64,000 nucleotides of DNA from Lunularia cruciata (taxonomy: Eukaryota; Streptophyta; Marchantiopsida; Lunulariales; Lunulariaceae): the NCBI GenBank assembly GCA_948567375.1, contig OX419755.1, positions 52,532,291 to 52,596,290 on the forward strand. The letters are read 5' to 3'. A program made the translations under genes and the position numbers. This document shows positions 1 to 11,265 of the stretch, piece by piece. The notes under the pieces were generated by a model. That model saw nothing but the letters and a program-made list of their open reading frames with translations, ran no database searches and was not told the origin of the DNA. The first letter of the stretch is position 1; every line of letters starts with the position of its first letter.

Positions 1-170
1 GCATGTTTGGTTCACTCATCAGTGTAAGGATGATAGGCCATGGACAAAGTCTTGAAATTCCTGTGCTATGTTTTGCCACCACCATTGTTGCTATAGAGTT
101 GAGGTCTTATTTACCTCTATGTGTCCTATGATTGGCAAGTCATGCACTTCTTAAAATTGTATCAAGTATA
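1..170 (-). pseudogene. Integrase remnant of A with internal deletion
   Basis: Bases 1-50 read on the minus strand as a degraded form of the core-domain segment before the catalytic Glu (AYHP..TD). Bases 50-170 read as the HHCC zinc-binding segment (H..IIGHI.VNKT, then QWWW). In element C these two pieces lie about 370 bases apart (12511 and 12879), so the segment with the CxxC pair and the first two catalytic Asp residues is missing here. This is an internal deletion near base 50. Confidence 0.7.
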
Positions 171-199
171 GATTATCCATAGTTGGAACATAGATGTGG

Positions 200-1741
200 T
201 TCTTGAAATATAAAAGTCCATCTTTGAGTGAAAAGGTATTGTACTCCTTGTCATGTACTACAAGACAACCCTATACCAATTGAAAGAAGGGGTCTTGATG
301 TAAAGTAATTCTAAACTTGATTTAGACCTTTAAGTCAATTGACATTGTTGTAATTGCTACCATGATGAGAGATTTAAGAAGAGTCTTCAAATCTGGTCAT
401 TGTAATAGGGCATCAAGGATGACATGGAACTTACCAAGCTTGTACTCAAGCTTGATATCAAACAACTATAGTTGTTCCTCCCCTTGATGATGTTGACTCT
501 TCATGTGCTGCAAACTTAATATCTACAACAAAGGTTTGTGATTGGTTTCTATGATCACTTATTTCCCCAAGAGATAATGCTTCCATAACTTGGTGGCATA
601 CACCATTGTTAGTTGTTGCTAATATCAAGCAAAGTAATTCCTTTTTGTGGTGTTTTAGTTGGTGAGACACAAAGGTAATGGGATGTAACCCATTTGGAAA
701 TTCCTACTATAAGACAACTCCAATAGCAAAGTTAGAAGCATCAAAATCAACCACACAAGGTAGTTGAGGATCATATGGTTGAAAGATGAGTTGTGAAGAT
801 ATCATATGCTTAATTTTCTTGAATGATTCTTTGTACTTGGTGGTCCACTAAAAATTTGTGGTCTTCCTTAAGAGATTGGTCAATGGTGCTACCATTTGAA
901 TATAATAATGGATGAACCATCAGTAAAAACTTATCAATCCATTACATACCAACACTTTAGAGTAAGCTAATCATTAATGGCCTTGATTTTCCCTACTTCC
1001 ATCTTGATCCCCTCCAATGAGACCTTATGCCCCAAGAAGGTAACTTCCTTTTGCCAAAAGGTACACTTTGACTTCTTGTAGTAAAACTTTCATTGACATA
1101 ATCATTTTAAGACTTCTTGTACTTGATTCATGTATTCTACCTCCACCTTTCTAAAGATTAAAATATCATCCAAGAACACCATCATGTACTGATCTAACAA
1201 CCTATCGAATACTTGATGCATTTAATCCATGAAGATTGCCAGAGCATTAGTGAACCCAAAAGGTAGAACTCTCCATTCAAACTGCCCATACCTTGTAAAA
1301 AAGGTATTCTTCTACACATCCTTTCTATCAATGGGAAACCCCATAGTTGCTTCAAAGATCTTACTTGGAGAAGTATTATGCACTGCTCAATTGATCTAGC
1401 AAGTAATCAATTTGATGCAAAAGATACACATTCTTCATAGATTGTTTATTGAAACCATAATCAATACATAAGTGAAGTTCTCCATCTTTCTTTGGAACAA
1501 ATAGTTCTAGTGCTCCCTTAGAAGATGTACTATATTGTATGAAATCCTTCTCCAATGAATCCATCAGTGTTATTTGAAGCTCTTCCAACTCCTTTGGTGA
1601 GAGCCAATATATTAGTCTACTTAATGGAGTACTTCTTGGTAATAACTCACTCTTGAAAGGCATACCACAATCAAAGTGTAACTCCTTTGGTAGATCATCT
1701 AGAAATACATTTGTAAACCCTTGAACTATTAGATCAACCAT
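200..1741 (-). pseudogene. Reverse transcriptase and RNase H of A
   Basis: 1741-1376 is one open stretch with the RT N-terminal signature ([15 protein letters not shown], then FVPKKDGELHLCIDYGFN). The catalytic VFLDDIL motif is still visible at about 1185-1150, and the palm/connection segment (SYLLG..) near 1040. Lower down, at about 450-400, comes the end of RNase H (LFDIKLEYK, then HVILDAL). Several stops and frame changes interrupt it. It matches elements B and C in the same order, so identification as Ty3/gypsy pol is firm although the gene is not functional. Confidence 0.85.
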
Positions 1742-2739
1742 TGCTCTATGAGACTTCTAGCGCTCATCAATTTTCCATGTGCAATTTGCTTGATCCACAT
1801 TGCAAAAATAAGAATATCTTCCTCCAAAGCTTGCTTTATGGTTGCTTTATTGACAGACTTCCCATCTTTGTTGCTCATATATACATCATTTCACAACATA
1901 CATTGTTGTCAATATCATACACTATAGAAGCATACTCACACATAAGTCATACATATACTCCAAAGTGCCATAATAATCAGTTCTCTCTTCCACTTGAATC
2001 CCACTCAAATCGGATCTAAACTTGATCTTACACTCAATAATCTACCAATAATCATGCATTGATTACAATAAAGCAACACCTACTCTAGCTAAGAGACTTT
2101 AGGTGATGCTTGTTTGCCTCTATCCCCCATAGCTAATATCTCAAAGGCTCAACATTAGAGAAGTGAGCTCATTAGAGCTACACTTCCAAAGTATACTCCT
2201 TTGTTGAACTTAGATCTCCAACCCTAATAGTGCCACTAATGGCACATTCAATGGTGCAAATGGTGGAAGTGATAGTGGGTCTCACCATGTGATTAGTACC
2301 TCTAACATGAAATCTAGCCACCATTAAGTAGTCCATGAGCAACTACCAAAATAACTATGATTTCCAACACAATTTCTCTAGCATCCAAACAAACTAGCTT
2401 TGGCATTACAAATGTTATGATATCTAAGGATTGACTATTCTTTGGTGTCTTAGTCAGAGATGCCAAAAAATCTAATCTATAATTTTTACTTGAATTTATT
2501 GTTTGGTCCAATCAAATTGAACCTTATGATGTTCAAGCCAAGGTTGACCTTAAATGGTGTTATAGTGTAGAAGCACTATTATAAATTTCATACACTCCAA
2601 ATACTCCTTCCTAATCTTAATGTAATAGGATATGAGGTACAAAATGCATATCCCTTTCTACCGTCCACAATCATCAATCTACTTCCAAATATTAGCTTGA
2701 TAAAAATATATAATTCCTTGGCTAATTGTATGCATATGC

Positions 2740-2815
2740 AATCTTTGAACTCCCAGAATCAGCCAAAATCTTACAACCACAATTGGATATCATACCTTGC
2801 AAGTGAAGCAAACTT
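2740..2815 (-). pseudogene. Aspartic protease trace of A
   Basis: On the minus strand a segment following a MQVCFTCK-like stretch matches, with one frame change, the protease start of element B (ILVDSGSSKNCMSMQLAKE). The catalytic DSG triplet is still readable as ADSGSS. Only this short part is convincing. The rest, between it and the RT start at 1741, is decayed. Confidence 0.6.
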
Positions 2816-2879
2816 GCATAGGTCAAGCCTTCAATCCTATTGGAACTAATCAACTTCTTAGTATATGGCTCAATATCTC

Positions 2880-3794
2880 CTATTGGAATTGTTCATTTCC
2901 TTGATCATTGTGCTCCATGAACTCTATTTGAATGATTTGTTGGGGTAATCCATTCTTGTATGTACATTTAGCAATGCAATATCCAATTTGGAGACAAAAA
3001 AATATCTCAAATTTCTCAATTTTTTTTTCATATTCTCTCTTTGTCTCTAGTGCCAAGTGGTCTTTGCTGAACGGCATCAATCTCTATTGATGTAGGCTCC
3101 TCCACCCATATGTAGTGTGTTGGCAAGTTCTATGAAGGTTGAGGTCAAGACTAAGTTATGACAACCAAGGAATCAAAGCACTCAACCAACTACATGGCTT
3201 CCTCCAAGCGTTTGGGTTCTCATATGGTCATTTCCAATTTGATGTATGACTTCAAGCTCCTCCTAAATCAATCTAGAGCTTCACTTCCTAGTATCTTTAG
3301 AATTTGCATTATGATATTTTGGAATTGAGTAATGTAGCTTCTCATAGAACAAGTCTACTTCAATTTTGCCAATCCATCTCATGTGTCTTGTGTAATATTT
3401 ACAACTTGGAATCTCCTAATTATTACACTCTTGAATTCTTCCCATATCAAGATTGGCACAACAAACTACCATTCAGCTTGCTCTACTCAAAATTGCCACC
3501 GTAGCTTTGCCACTCCATCTAATTGGCTTGAAGCCAAGAGAATCTATCTTTATTCATCTTCAAGATCTGTAGCTTCCAATGACATTTTCAATCAAATACA
3601 AAATTCTCCACTACATCCAAGAGATTCTTGCCTTAAAATACCTTGGGATTTGAAAATTGGATTTGCTCTTCTCCTTCTCAAAATGCTACTCCCTCTACAT
3701 GCTCTTGTTTTTGATGGTCTCTTTCTTCTAAAATTCAAGTAAGGTGCTTAATTTGTCATTGCATAGCAATGATAAATTTAGGCATTTTTGCCAT
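2880..3794 (-). pseudogene. Gag of A with degenerate zinc knuckle
   Basis: The start codon at 3794-3792 matches the gag ATG of B (5351) and C (9693) in context (GCC ATG GC). 3080-2880 holds the nucleocapsid end with a decayed CCHC knuckle (the copy in C is CFYCCQLGHHIAEC; here only part of the Cys/His set remains). An early in-frame TGA and further stops show it is dead. The plus-strand open stretches at 3304-3742 are antisense to this gag. Confidence 0.7.
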
Positions 3795-4029
3795 GGCTAC
3801 TATTCTATCAAACTACATATGATTATCTAAAATAACGAGTAGATGCGACATGTCCACCACTCTCTATAATTACAATTGTAAGTATCAATGGTTCATCAAA
3901 AATGTGATTGTATTCAAATAATTCTATCCAAAATGTGAAATGATGTTTAGGTAGTATATGCACATGGAAATTCCAATGGTTTGGGGGAAATAGATTTTGT
4001 GGTCCATAAATTCCATCTATCCCATTCTT

Positions 4030-4041
4030 GCTATGATACAA
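4030..4041 (-). promoter_or_regulatory. Primer-binding site of A
   Basis: Read on the minus strand, TTGTATCATAGC directly follows the LTR end (TTTTATA). It is a decayed form of TGGTATCAGAGC, the site complementary to the 3' end of plant initiator Met tRNA. Element B has TGGTATTAGAGT at the same place. Confidence 0.65.
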
Positions 4042-4430
4042 TATAAAAGACTAAGAGAGAAATAAGAGAATGGAAGACAAGTAGAAGATTACATTGGGAT
4101 TCTTGAATAAGGGAAATTCCAAATTTCTAGCATGAGCTTGGGCTTTGGCATAACAAACATAAAAGGCTCTTGGGAAGTTCCCAAAGAAGCTTCCAACTAG
4201 AAGCTGCATTTTTGGAGTGCAAGCTAAGCCAATTGGGAAGCTTCCAAAGAAACTTCCTCCTAGGAGCCATCTCCTTGGCATGCAAGTTAAGCTAGCCAAG
4301 AAACTTCCTAAGAAGCTGCATTCTTAGCATACACGTTACTTGATACATGGAAGGTACCAAGAAGTTTCTTAGATACTTTTAGGATATTCTTAGACTGCTT
4401 GGCTAATTTGGCCTACTTACTAACTTGTTA
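4042..4430 (-). repeat. 5' LTR of A (heat-shock-element type LTR)
   Basis: The reverse complement matches the 3' LTR of C (13695-14108) along its length, including the A/G-rich GAAGCTTC modules and the CTTGGC/GCTTGCA spacers. The inner boundary is set by the primer site. The outer boundary at about 4430 is estimated from similarity to GACAAATTAGCC in C. It carries GAA/TTC pentamer pairs at 4237-4246 and 4249-4258. Confidence 0.75.
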
Positions 4431-4699
4431 GCCTTTACTAATTCATTTGCTAACTCCATATTTTTACACTTGTGTTTTAAGTGAACATTGTCATCATATC
4501 CTAAAAGATGAATGACATTCTTCATATGAATCAAGAGTGAAATTAAATAATAAAAGTAGAAACTCTCATCTTCTTTGATCATCTCAAATAATTTCTTAAT
4601 TAATAGAAGCAATGTGTGGGTGGAGGATAAGGACTTTGGGGAGAAGGAAGTCGACTTTATGCATGAGTTCAATGAGGCTATAAGTAGAAATAATCAACA
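4431..4699. other. Spacer between head-to-head LTRs of A and B
   Basis: About 270 bases lie between two LTRs of the same family that point away from each other. The minus strand is open from 4672 to 4403, but the frame runs into the LTR and the product is not recognisable. I see no gene here. The spacer is probably the older target DNA. Confidence 0.5.
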
Positions 4700-5078
4700 A
4701 TATAGAGAGGAGACCATAGTGGCTAAATATTCTAGAAGTATTTAAGAAGCTTCTTGGGAAGCTTCTCGACTAGCTTAGCGTGCACCTCAAGTAGGTAGCT
4801 TCTAGAAGAAAGTTTCTAGAAACTTCCAACTAGCTTAGCTTACATGCCAAGTATGCGGTTTCTAGAAGAAAGCTTGTTGAAAAGCTTGTTGATTAACTTG
4901 GCTTGCACTCAAAGAAAGCAGCACAAGGAGCTTCTTGAGAAGCTTCTCAAGAGCCTTGTATGTTCCCTATAATACCAAAGCCAAAGCTCAAGCTAGACAT
5001 TTGGAGTTTTCCTATATTCAAGTGTCCCAATATGATCTTCCATTCTCCTATTTCTCTCCTTGGTCTTGGTCTTTTACA
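4700..5078 (+). repeat. 5' LTR of B (heat-shock-element type LTR)
   Basis: Similar to 13695-14108. The inner end is CTTTTACA at 5071-5078, just before the primer site. The outer end is eroded, so the start is approximate. GAA/TTC pentamers are frequent: pairs at 4745-4754, 4757-4766 and 4799-4808, and a perfect run of three at 4813-4827. A TATA-like CCCTATAATACC lies at about 4975 and corresponds to CTATAAATA in the LTR of C. Confidence 0.78.
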
Positions 5079-5079
5079 T

Positions 5080-5092
5080 TGGTATTAGAGTA
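5080..5092 (+). promoter_or_regulatory. Primer-binding site of B
   Basis: TGGTATTAGAGTA starts two bases after the LTR end. It differs by single bases from TGGTATCAGAGC, complementary to plant initiator Met tRNA, the usual primer of many plant gypsy and copia elements. Confidence 0.8.
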
Positions 5093-5350
5093 AGAATGGG
5101 ATGGATGGAATTTATGGACCACCAAATCCATTTCTGCCAAACCATTGGGATTTTTGTGTCCGTGTACTACCCAAGCATCATTTCACACAATTTATCACCT
5201 CACATTTTGGGCAGAATTTTCTAAATGTAATCACCTTGCTTGAAGGAACCCTTGGTACTTTTGATCATAACTTATGGAGAATGGTGGACGTGTTGCATCT
5301 ATGTATTAGTAAATTAGATAAATTGGGGGTAGTGTGATAGACTAGTAGCC

Positions 5351-6250
5351 ATGGTGGCAATGCCTAAGGTTATATTTGCTATGCGGCAAAAAATTGAGCA
5401 CCTTATTTGATTATTGGATGAACAAGACCAACAATGACAAGAACACATAGAGAGAGCACCATTTTGAGAAGGAGAAGATTGAATCCGGTTTCCAAAACCC
5501 AAGGTATTTAATGGCAAGAGTCTCCCAAGCATAGTGGAGAATTTTGTATTTGATTGCAAATATTATTTTGAGGCTACAAATATTCAAGATGAACAAAAAA
5601 ATCCTCTTAGTTTCATACCAATCGGACGGAGTAGCAAAGCTATGGTGGCAATTTTGAGTGGAGCGAGCTGAAAGACAATTTTTTGCACCAATCTTGACAT
5701 GGGAAGAATTCAAAGGTAGAATTGAAGTGTTTCCAAGCAATAAATGCTATACAAGTTGCACAAGATAAGTTGGAAAAGTTGAAGTAAGTTGGTTCTATAA
5801 GAAGCTACATCACGCAATTCCAAAACATTATTATGTAAATTCTAGATATAATGGATGATGAAGCTCTGGATCAATTTTTGAGAGGCTTGAAGTCACAAAC
5901 CAAATTAGAAGTGACTATGTGAGAGCCAAAATACTTGGAAGAAGCCATGCAGCTAATAGAGCACTTTGATTCCTTGGTTGCCACAACTTGGTCTTGACCT
6001 TGACCTTCACAAAACCAACAAGCACATTACACACGTGTGGAGGAGCTAGTACCAATGGACATTGATACCATCCAATGGAGACCACTTGGTATAGTGGATT
6101 GGGAAGGATTGTGGCAAAATGGTAGTTACTTTTATTGTTGCTAAATTGGATATTGCATTGCAAATTGTCCATTCAAGAATATACAATCTCCATACATCGT
6201 CCAAATGGAGGTTGTGGAACAAAATGATAAGAAAATGAGAAATTCCAGTA
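5351..6250 (+). pseudogene. Gag of B
   Basis: The ATG at 5351 is the family gag start (also at 9693 in C). Frames then shift, but the capsid-like segments align with C. The knuckle near 6125-6170 is decayed and contains a stop. The minus-strand open stretches over 5314-6291 are antisense to it. The product would be the structural nucleocapsid precursor, but this copy cannot make it. Confidence 0.72.
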
Positions 6251-6271
6251 GGAGATTTTGAGCTACCTATT

Positions 6272-6634
6272 ATGAACTTGATTGGTTCCAATTGGATTGA
6301 AGGCTTTATCTATGTATGTTTACTTCACTTGCAAGGTATGATATTTGATCATGGCTGTAAGATTTTGGTTGATTCTGGAAGTTCAAAGAATTGCATGTCT
6401 ATGCAATTAGCAAAGGAATTCAATATTTCTATCAAACTTGTAATTAAAAGTAGATTGATGATGGCAGATGATAGAAAGAGTTATGCATTTTTTACCTTGC
6501 ATCATGTTAAGTTCAAGATTAGAAAGGAATATCTAGACTGTATGAGGTTTGTAATGACACCTCTACACTATGATGTCATTTTGGGTTTGCCTTGGATTGA
6601 ATGTCATAAAGTTCAATTTGATTGGAACCAATGA
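6272..6634 (+). pseudogene. Aspartic protease domain of B
   Basis: An open stretch of 120 codons with the catalytic motif ILVDSGSSKNCMSM at about 6361-6400 and the second conserved block VILGLPWIECH at about 6575-6610. These are the DSG and hydrophobic-hydrophobic-G signatures of retroviral-type aspartic proteases, which act as dimers to cleave Gag-Pol. The domain itself looks intact, but it is isolated by stops on both sides. Residues from the first block to the end match C (10701-10979), where the DSG is lost. Confidence 0.82.
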
Positions 6635-6679
6635 CAAATTCAAGTAAAACATCAAGGTAGTAGTTTCTGATTAGGTTGT

Positions 6680-7745
6680 TTGGCACCTTTGAATAAGACA
6701 CTTAAGAATAATCAGTCCCAAGATGGGAAGTTTGTCAAGAAAGTAGCCATAGAGCAAGATTTGAAGGAAGATAAGTCCCTAAGTGGGAAGTTTGTCAATG
6801 AAGCAACTATTGAGCAAGCTTTGGAGAAAAATAAATATGTTTTTGCGGTGCGGATCAAGCAGATTGCACAAGGAGAATCTGAGGAGAGTCAAGAGCCTCA
6901 TCAAGCAATGGTAGATCAAATAGTTCATGAGTTTGCGGATATGTTTCCATATGATTTGCCAAAGGGATTACCCTCTTATTGTGGTATGCCCTTCAAGATT
7001 GAGTAATTGCTAGGGAGTACTCCAATGAGTACACAAATCTATTGGCTCTCACCAAAGGAGTTGGAGGAGTTATGAATAACATTTATGGAGTTTTTAAAGA
7101 AAGATTTCATACAACATAGTAGATCTCCTTGGGAAGCACCAATACTATTTGTTCTAAAGAAGGATAAAGGATTTTGTTTATGTATTGATTATCATGGGTT
7201 CAATAAACAAACGGTGAAGAATGTATATTCCTTACTTCAAATTGATGACTTGCTTGATCAATTGAGTGGAGCACGATATTTCTCCAAGTTGGATCTTTGT
7301 AGCGGCTATTGGAAAATCTCCATTGATAGGGAGGATGTGCAAAAGATTGCCTTTTGCACAAGGTATGTGCACTTTGAATGGAGAGTTCTACTTTTTGAGC
7401 TCACTAATGCTCTAGCAATCTTCATGGATCATGTGCATTGGGTGTTGGATGGACTACTAGATCAATACGTGGAGGTGTTCTTAGATGAAATTTTAATCTA
7501 TAGCAAGATGAAGGCAAAACATGCAAATCATGTACAAGAAGTCCTAAAGCAACTATGTCAATGGAAATTTTATTGCAAGAAATCGAAGTGTGCCTTTTGG
7601 TAGAAGAAAGTCACCTTCTTGGATCATTATATCTTATCAGAAGGGATCAAGATGGAAGAGGAGAAATCAAGGCCATTACTGATTGGCCTACTCCAAAGGA
7701 TGCCATAGAGGTGCGAGCATTTAATGGATTGGCAAGTTTTTACTA
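6680..7745 (+). pseudogene. Reverse transcriptase of B
   Basis: 6680-7006 is the protease-RT linker, with two copies of a GKFV repeat region and the conserved HEFADMFPYDLPKGLP. 7085-7603 carries the RT palm: LCIDYHGFNKQTVKN, FSKLDLCSGYWKI and VFLDEILIYSK. The catalytic FLDD has become FLDE, so polymerase activity would be lost even without the stops. A frame change at about 7600 leads into the connection segment (EIKAITDWPTPKDAIEVRAF). Confidence 0.87.
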
Positions 7746-7869
7746 ATGGTTCACCCACTATTATGTGCACGTGGTAGCACTATTGACCGACCTCTTGGAG
7801 AAAAACTCAAGCTTTTAATAAACTGCCAAGCATAAAGAAGCATTGTAGAAGCTGAAACATATGGTGTCT

Positions 7870-8290
7870 TCAAGACCCATTCTTCAACCATATGATCCTC
7901 AAATACCTTTTGTGGTTGACTTCAATGCTTCTAACTTTGGCATTGGAGTTGTGTTGCAACAAGAGTTCTTAGATGGGTTACATCACATTGCCTTTATGTT
8001 TTGTTGATTAAACACCATAGAAAGGAATTACTCTACATAAGATCAAGAACAACTAGCAATGGTGTATGCCACCAAGGTATGGAGGCATTATCTCTTAGTA
8101 AAACAGATGATCATGCAAACCAATCACAAACTCTTATTGCAAACATTACATATGAACACATGAAGACTTGGCATTATTGATTGGAGAAACAACTCCAATT
8201 GTTTGACATCAAACTTGAGTAGAAACCAAGTTGATTCCATTTCATCCCTGATGCCCTATCACGACAACTTGATTTGAAGTCTCTTCCTCT
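7870..8290 (+). pseudogene. RNase H domain of B
   Basis: Readable blocks are FVVDFNASNFGIGVVLQQE (first catalytic Asp in the VDFNAS context), then ERNYST.DQE, then VWRHYLLVKQMIMQTNHKLL, and finally the FDIKLE region. The order matches gypsy RNase H after the RT connection. Stops such as TAG and TGA interrupt it. Confidence 0.75.
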
Positions 8291-8329
8291 CATCACAACA
8301 TCCATTACAATAGTATCAATCAACTCCAA

Positions 8330-9491
8330 GGTCCAAAATGAGTTTAGATCAGCTCTACAACAAGGAGTACAACATCTCTTCTTTAAGGAAGGCCTTCTAT
8401 TCCATGAGGACTAGATACATGTTCCAGCCAAGGATGATCTATGACTTGTGTGCCTCTAGGAAGCCCATGACTTACCAATTGTTGGTCACATGGGTGTGGA
8501 CAAGACCTTGGGCACCTTTTGATGCAAATGGTGGTGGCTCAACACGGCACAAGATGTTAAAGAATTTATCTGATCATGTGAGAGCTGCCAATGTAACAAG
8601 GCCAACAACAAAAAACCAAGTGGACTCCTTCAACCACTCTCCATTTATTTTGCTCAACGGAAACATGTTAGCTTGGATCTCATTACATCCTTACCCAAGA
8701 CAAAGCAAAATCACACAGTGATTATGGTGTTTGTGGATAAGCAAATCCATTTGGCCCCAACCTTTGATACCATGGATGCTCCAACATTGGCACAAATCTA
8801 CAATATTCAACTATGGATACCATGGATACTTCAACATTGTCTTCAAGCATCATGGGATGCCTCTTGTACTCATCTTTGACCATGATCCTTGATTCATTGG
8901 GAAATTTTGGCAAGCACTCTTTTAGATACTTGGCACCAAGCTTGCTTTGTCCATGGCCTATCATTCTCAAACTAATGGGAAAATTGAACATGCAAATTGC
9001 ACCTTGGAAGATATGGTTTGTGCCTTTCTCAACATCTACCACCAATTGGGATGAATGTCTTGCAGTTGTGGAGTTTGCATACAATAATTCCAAATAGGCA
9101 AGCATTGGATTCTCTCCTTTCCTCCTCAATTTTGGCCAAGATCTACTTGTTCTAGATTCCCTTCTTGCTCCTCCTACATCTCATGTTCCTTGTAATTCTA
9201 CCTTCTTGACCACTATATCCCAATCCCTCCAACAAGCCAAATCTCATCTCCTTCTTGCTTAGAATTGGCAAAAACAATATGCGGGCCACAATCATTGTGA
9301 TCTCATCTTTCAATTTAGTGACAAGGTCATGCTTTCATCTAGTAATGTACTCCTCCCACTTGATACCCAAGTTTGTAAACTCATCCCTAGTGGGATAGGA
9401 CTCTTTGTGTCATCCCAATCATCTCTCCTATTGCTTATTGACTTGCCTTGCCTTGTCATATGCACATCCACCTTGTCTTTCACATTTCCAA
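8330..9491 (+). pseudogene. Integrase of B, truncated before the chromodomain
   Basis: Fragments in different frames match the intact-looking integrase of C: the zinc-finger segment near 8470-8610, the core near 8660-9120 (LDLITSLPKTKQNHTVIMVF, then VVEFAYNNSK) and the GPF-type segment near 9330-9480. Around 8800-8830 a short local duplication (ATGGATACC/ATGGATACT) is inserted. At about 9491 the sequence switches to the leader upstream of gag of element C. Confidence 0.8.
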
Positions 9492-9692
9492 GATTTTTGC
9501 GTCCAAATACTACCCAAGCATCGTTTCAAACAATTCATCACCTTGCACTTTGGACAAGATTTTATGCATATGATCACCATATCTGAGGAATCCTTGCTGC
9601 TTTCGGTTGTAACTTATAGAGAATGGTGTACGTGTTGTTTTTATGTGTTAGTAAATTAGATAGATTGGGAGTGGTGTGATAGAGTAGCAACC

Positions 9693-10600
9693 ATGGCGGC
9701 AATATCCGATGTTATTCTTGCTATGCAATAGCAAATCGAGCACCTTACTCAATTCTTGGATGAACAAGATCTTTGATGACAAGAGAGTACCAATTCAAGA
9801 AGGAGAAGATTGGATAAGATTCCCTAAACCCAAGGTATTTGAAGGCAAAAATCTTTCGGGTGCAGTGGAGAATTTTGTGTTTGATTATGAACATTATTTT
9901 GAAGCTACCAGTCTACAAGACAAGCAAAAACAAATTCTCTTGGCTTCTAGCCAATTGGATCAAGTAGCAAAGCTATGGTGGAGATTCCAAGTGGAGTGAG
10001 CTGAACGACAAATTGTCGCACCAATCTTGACATGAGCAGAATTCAAGAGTGCAATAATTAGTCAGTTCCAAGCTATAAATACCACACGAGCTGCACGGGA
10101 TAAGTTGATAGAGTTGAAATAGATTGGCTCTGTAAGAAGTTACATCACACAATTCCAAAACACCATCATGCAAATTCCAGATATATTGGAAGGTGAAGCT
10201 CTGGATCAATTTGTGAGGGGCTTGAAGGCAAGAACCAAATTAGAGGTAACCATGCGAGAGCCACAACACTTGGGGGAAGCCATGTGGTTGGCCAAACATT
10301 TTGATTCATTGGTGGCAGCAACTTGGTCTAGACCTTGATCTCCACAGAGTCTACCAATACACTACACACAAGTGGAGGAGTCAGCACCAATGGAGATTTA
10401 TGCCATTCAACAAAGACAACTTAGCACGGTAGATAGAGAGAAATTGTGACAAAATGGTGGTTGTTTTTATTGTTGCCAATTGGGGCATCATATTGCTGAA
10501 TGTCCACTCAAGAATGGACGACCTTGACAAGTTGCCCAGGTGGAGGTTGTGGAGCAGAATGATCATAGAAACAAGGATTCCCAGTAGGAGATTTTGAACC
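9693..10600 (+). pseudogene. Gag of C with intact CCHC zinc knuckle
   Basis: The ATG at 9693 follows GCAACC. After a frame change near 9770 the segment 9709-9999 reads as capsid (RFPKPKVFEGKN, then NFVFDYEHYFEAT, WWRFQVE). A TGA at 9999 ends the open part. The nucleocapsid knuckle at 10462-10503 is complete: CFYCCQLGHHIAEC (CX2CX4HX4C). The domain binds RNA in Gag. The gene is broken by several stops. Confidence 0.78.
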
Positions 10601-10689
10601 GCCTACTGGGAGCTTGATTAGTTCCAATGGGATTGCAAGCTCGACCTATGCAAGTTTGCTTCACTTGCAAGGTACAATATCTAATTAGG

Positions 10690-10979
10690 GTTGTAGGGTT
10701 TTGGTTCATTTTGGAAGTTCAGAGAATTGCATGTCTATGAAAGTAGCAAAGGAATTGGGTATTTCTATCAAGCCAGTGATTGGAAGTAGTTTGATGATGG
10801 CAGATGGTAGAAAGGGTTCTGCATTCCGCACCTCACATCTTGTTACTTTCAAGATTTGGAAGGAGTATTTGGAGTGTATGAGGTTTGTAGTGGCACCTCT
10901 ACACTATGATATCATTCTGGGTCTACCTTGGCTTGAACATCATAAGGTTCAATTTGATTGGACCCGATCCCAAATTTAA
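10690..10979 (+). pseudogene. Protease of C, catalytic triad lost
   Basis: The open segment 10701-10979 aligns with the protease of B from the catalytic block to IILGLPWLEHHKVQFDW. The DSGSS of B reads HFGSS here, so the catalytic Asp is gone. The second half is well conserved. Confidence 0.78.
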
Positions 10980-11265
10980 GTACAACACCAAGGTAGGAAT
11001 TTCTAATTAGGTTGTCTGGCACCTTTGAGTAAGACACCTAAGAATAGTCAATCCCAAGATGGGAAGTTTGTTGAGAATGTAGCCATAGAGCAAACCTAGA
11101 AGGGAGATGAGTCCCAAGATGAAAAGTTTGCCAAGAAGGCAACCAAAGAGCAAGCTTGGAGGAGAGATGAATCACTAGAAGGGAAGTTTGTTAGTAAAGC
11201 AGCCATAGAGCAAGCTTTGGAGGAAGATAAGTCTGTATTCACGGTGTGTATCAAGCCCATTACAC

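Larger units (their letters stand above)
1..4430 (-). mobile_element. Element A: Ty3/gypsy chromovirus-type retrotransposon, 3' end outside window
   Basis: On the minus strand one can read, from right to left, an LTR (about 4430-4042), an initiator-Met-type primer site, a leader, gag, a zinc knuckle, a protease trace, reverse transcriptase, RNase H and a piece of integrase that reaches base 1. The order gag-PR-RT-RH-IN is that of Ty3/gypsy. The coding traces match elements B and C domain for domain, so the three are one family. Many stops and frameshifts make it a dead copy. Its 3' LTR must lie to the left of the window, if it survives. Confidence 0.88.
4700..9491 (+). mobile_element. Element B: gypsy chromovirus copy, 3' end lost
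   Basis: The order is LTR, Met-type primer site, leader, gag, protease, RT, RNase H and integrase on the plus strand. The integrase is followed, at about 9491, not by a chromodomain and LTR but by the gag leader of a second copy (element C). Compared with C, the integrase C-terminus, chromodomain and 3' LTR are absent. Stops are frequent throughout, so B is a dead, fused copy. Confidence 0.88.
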
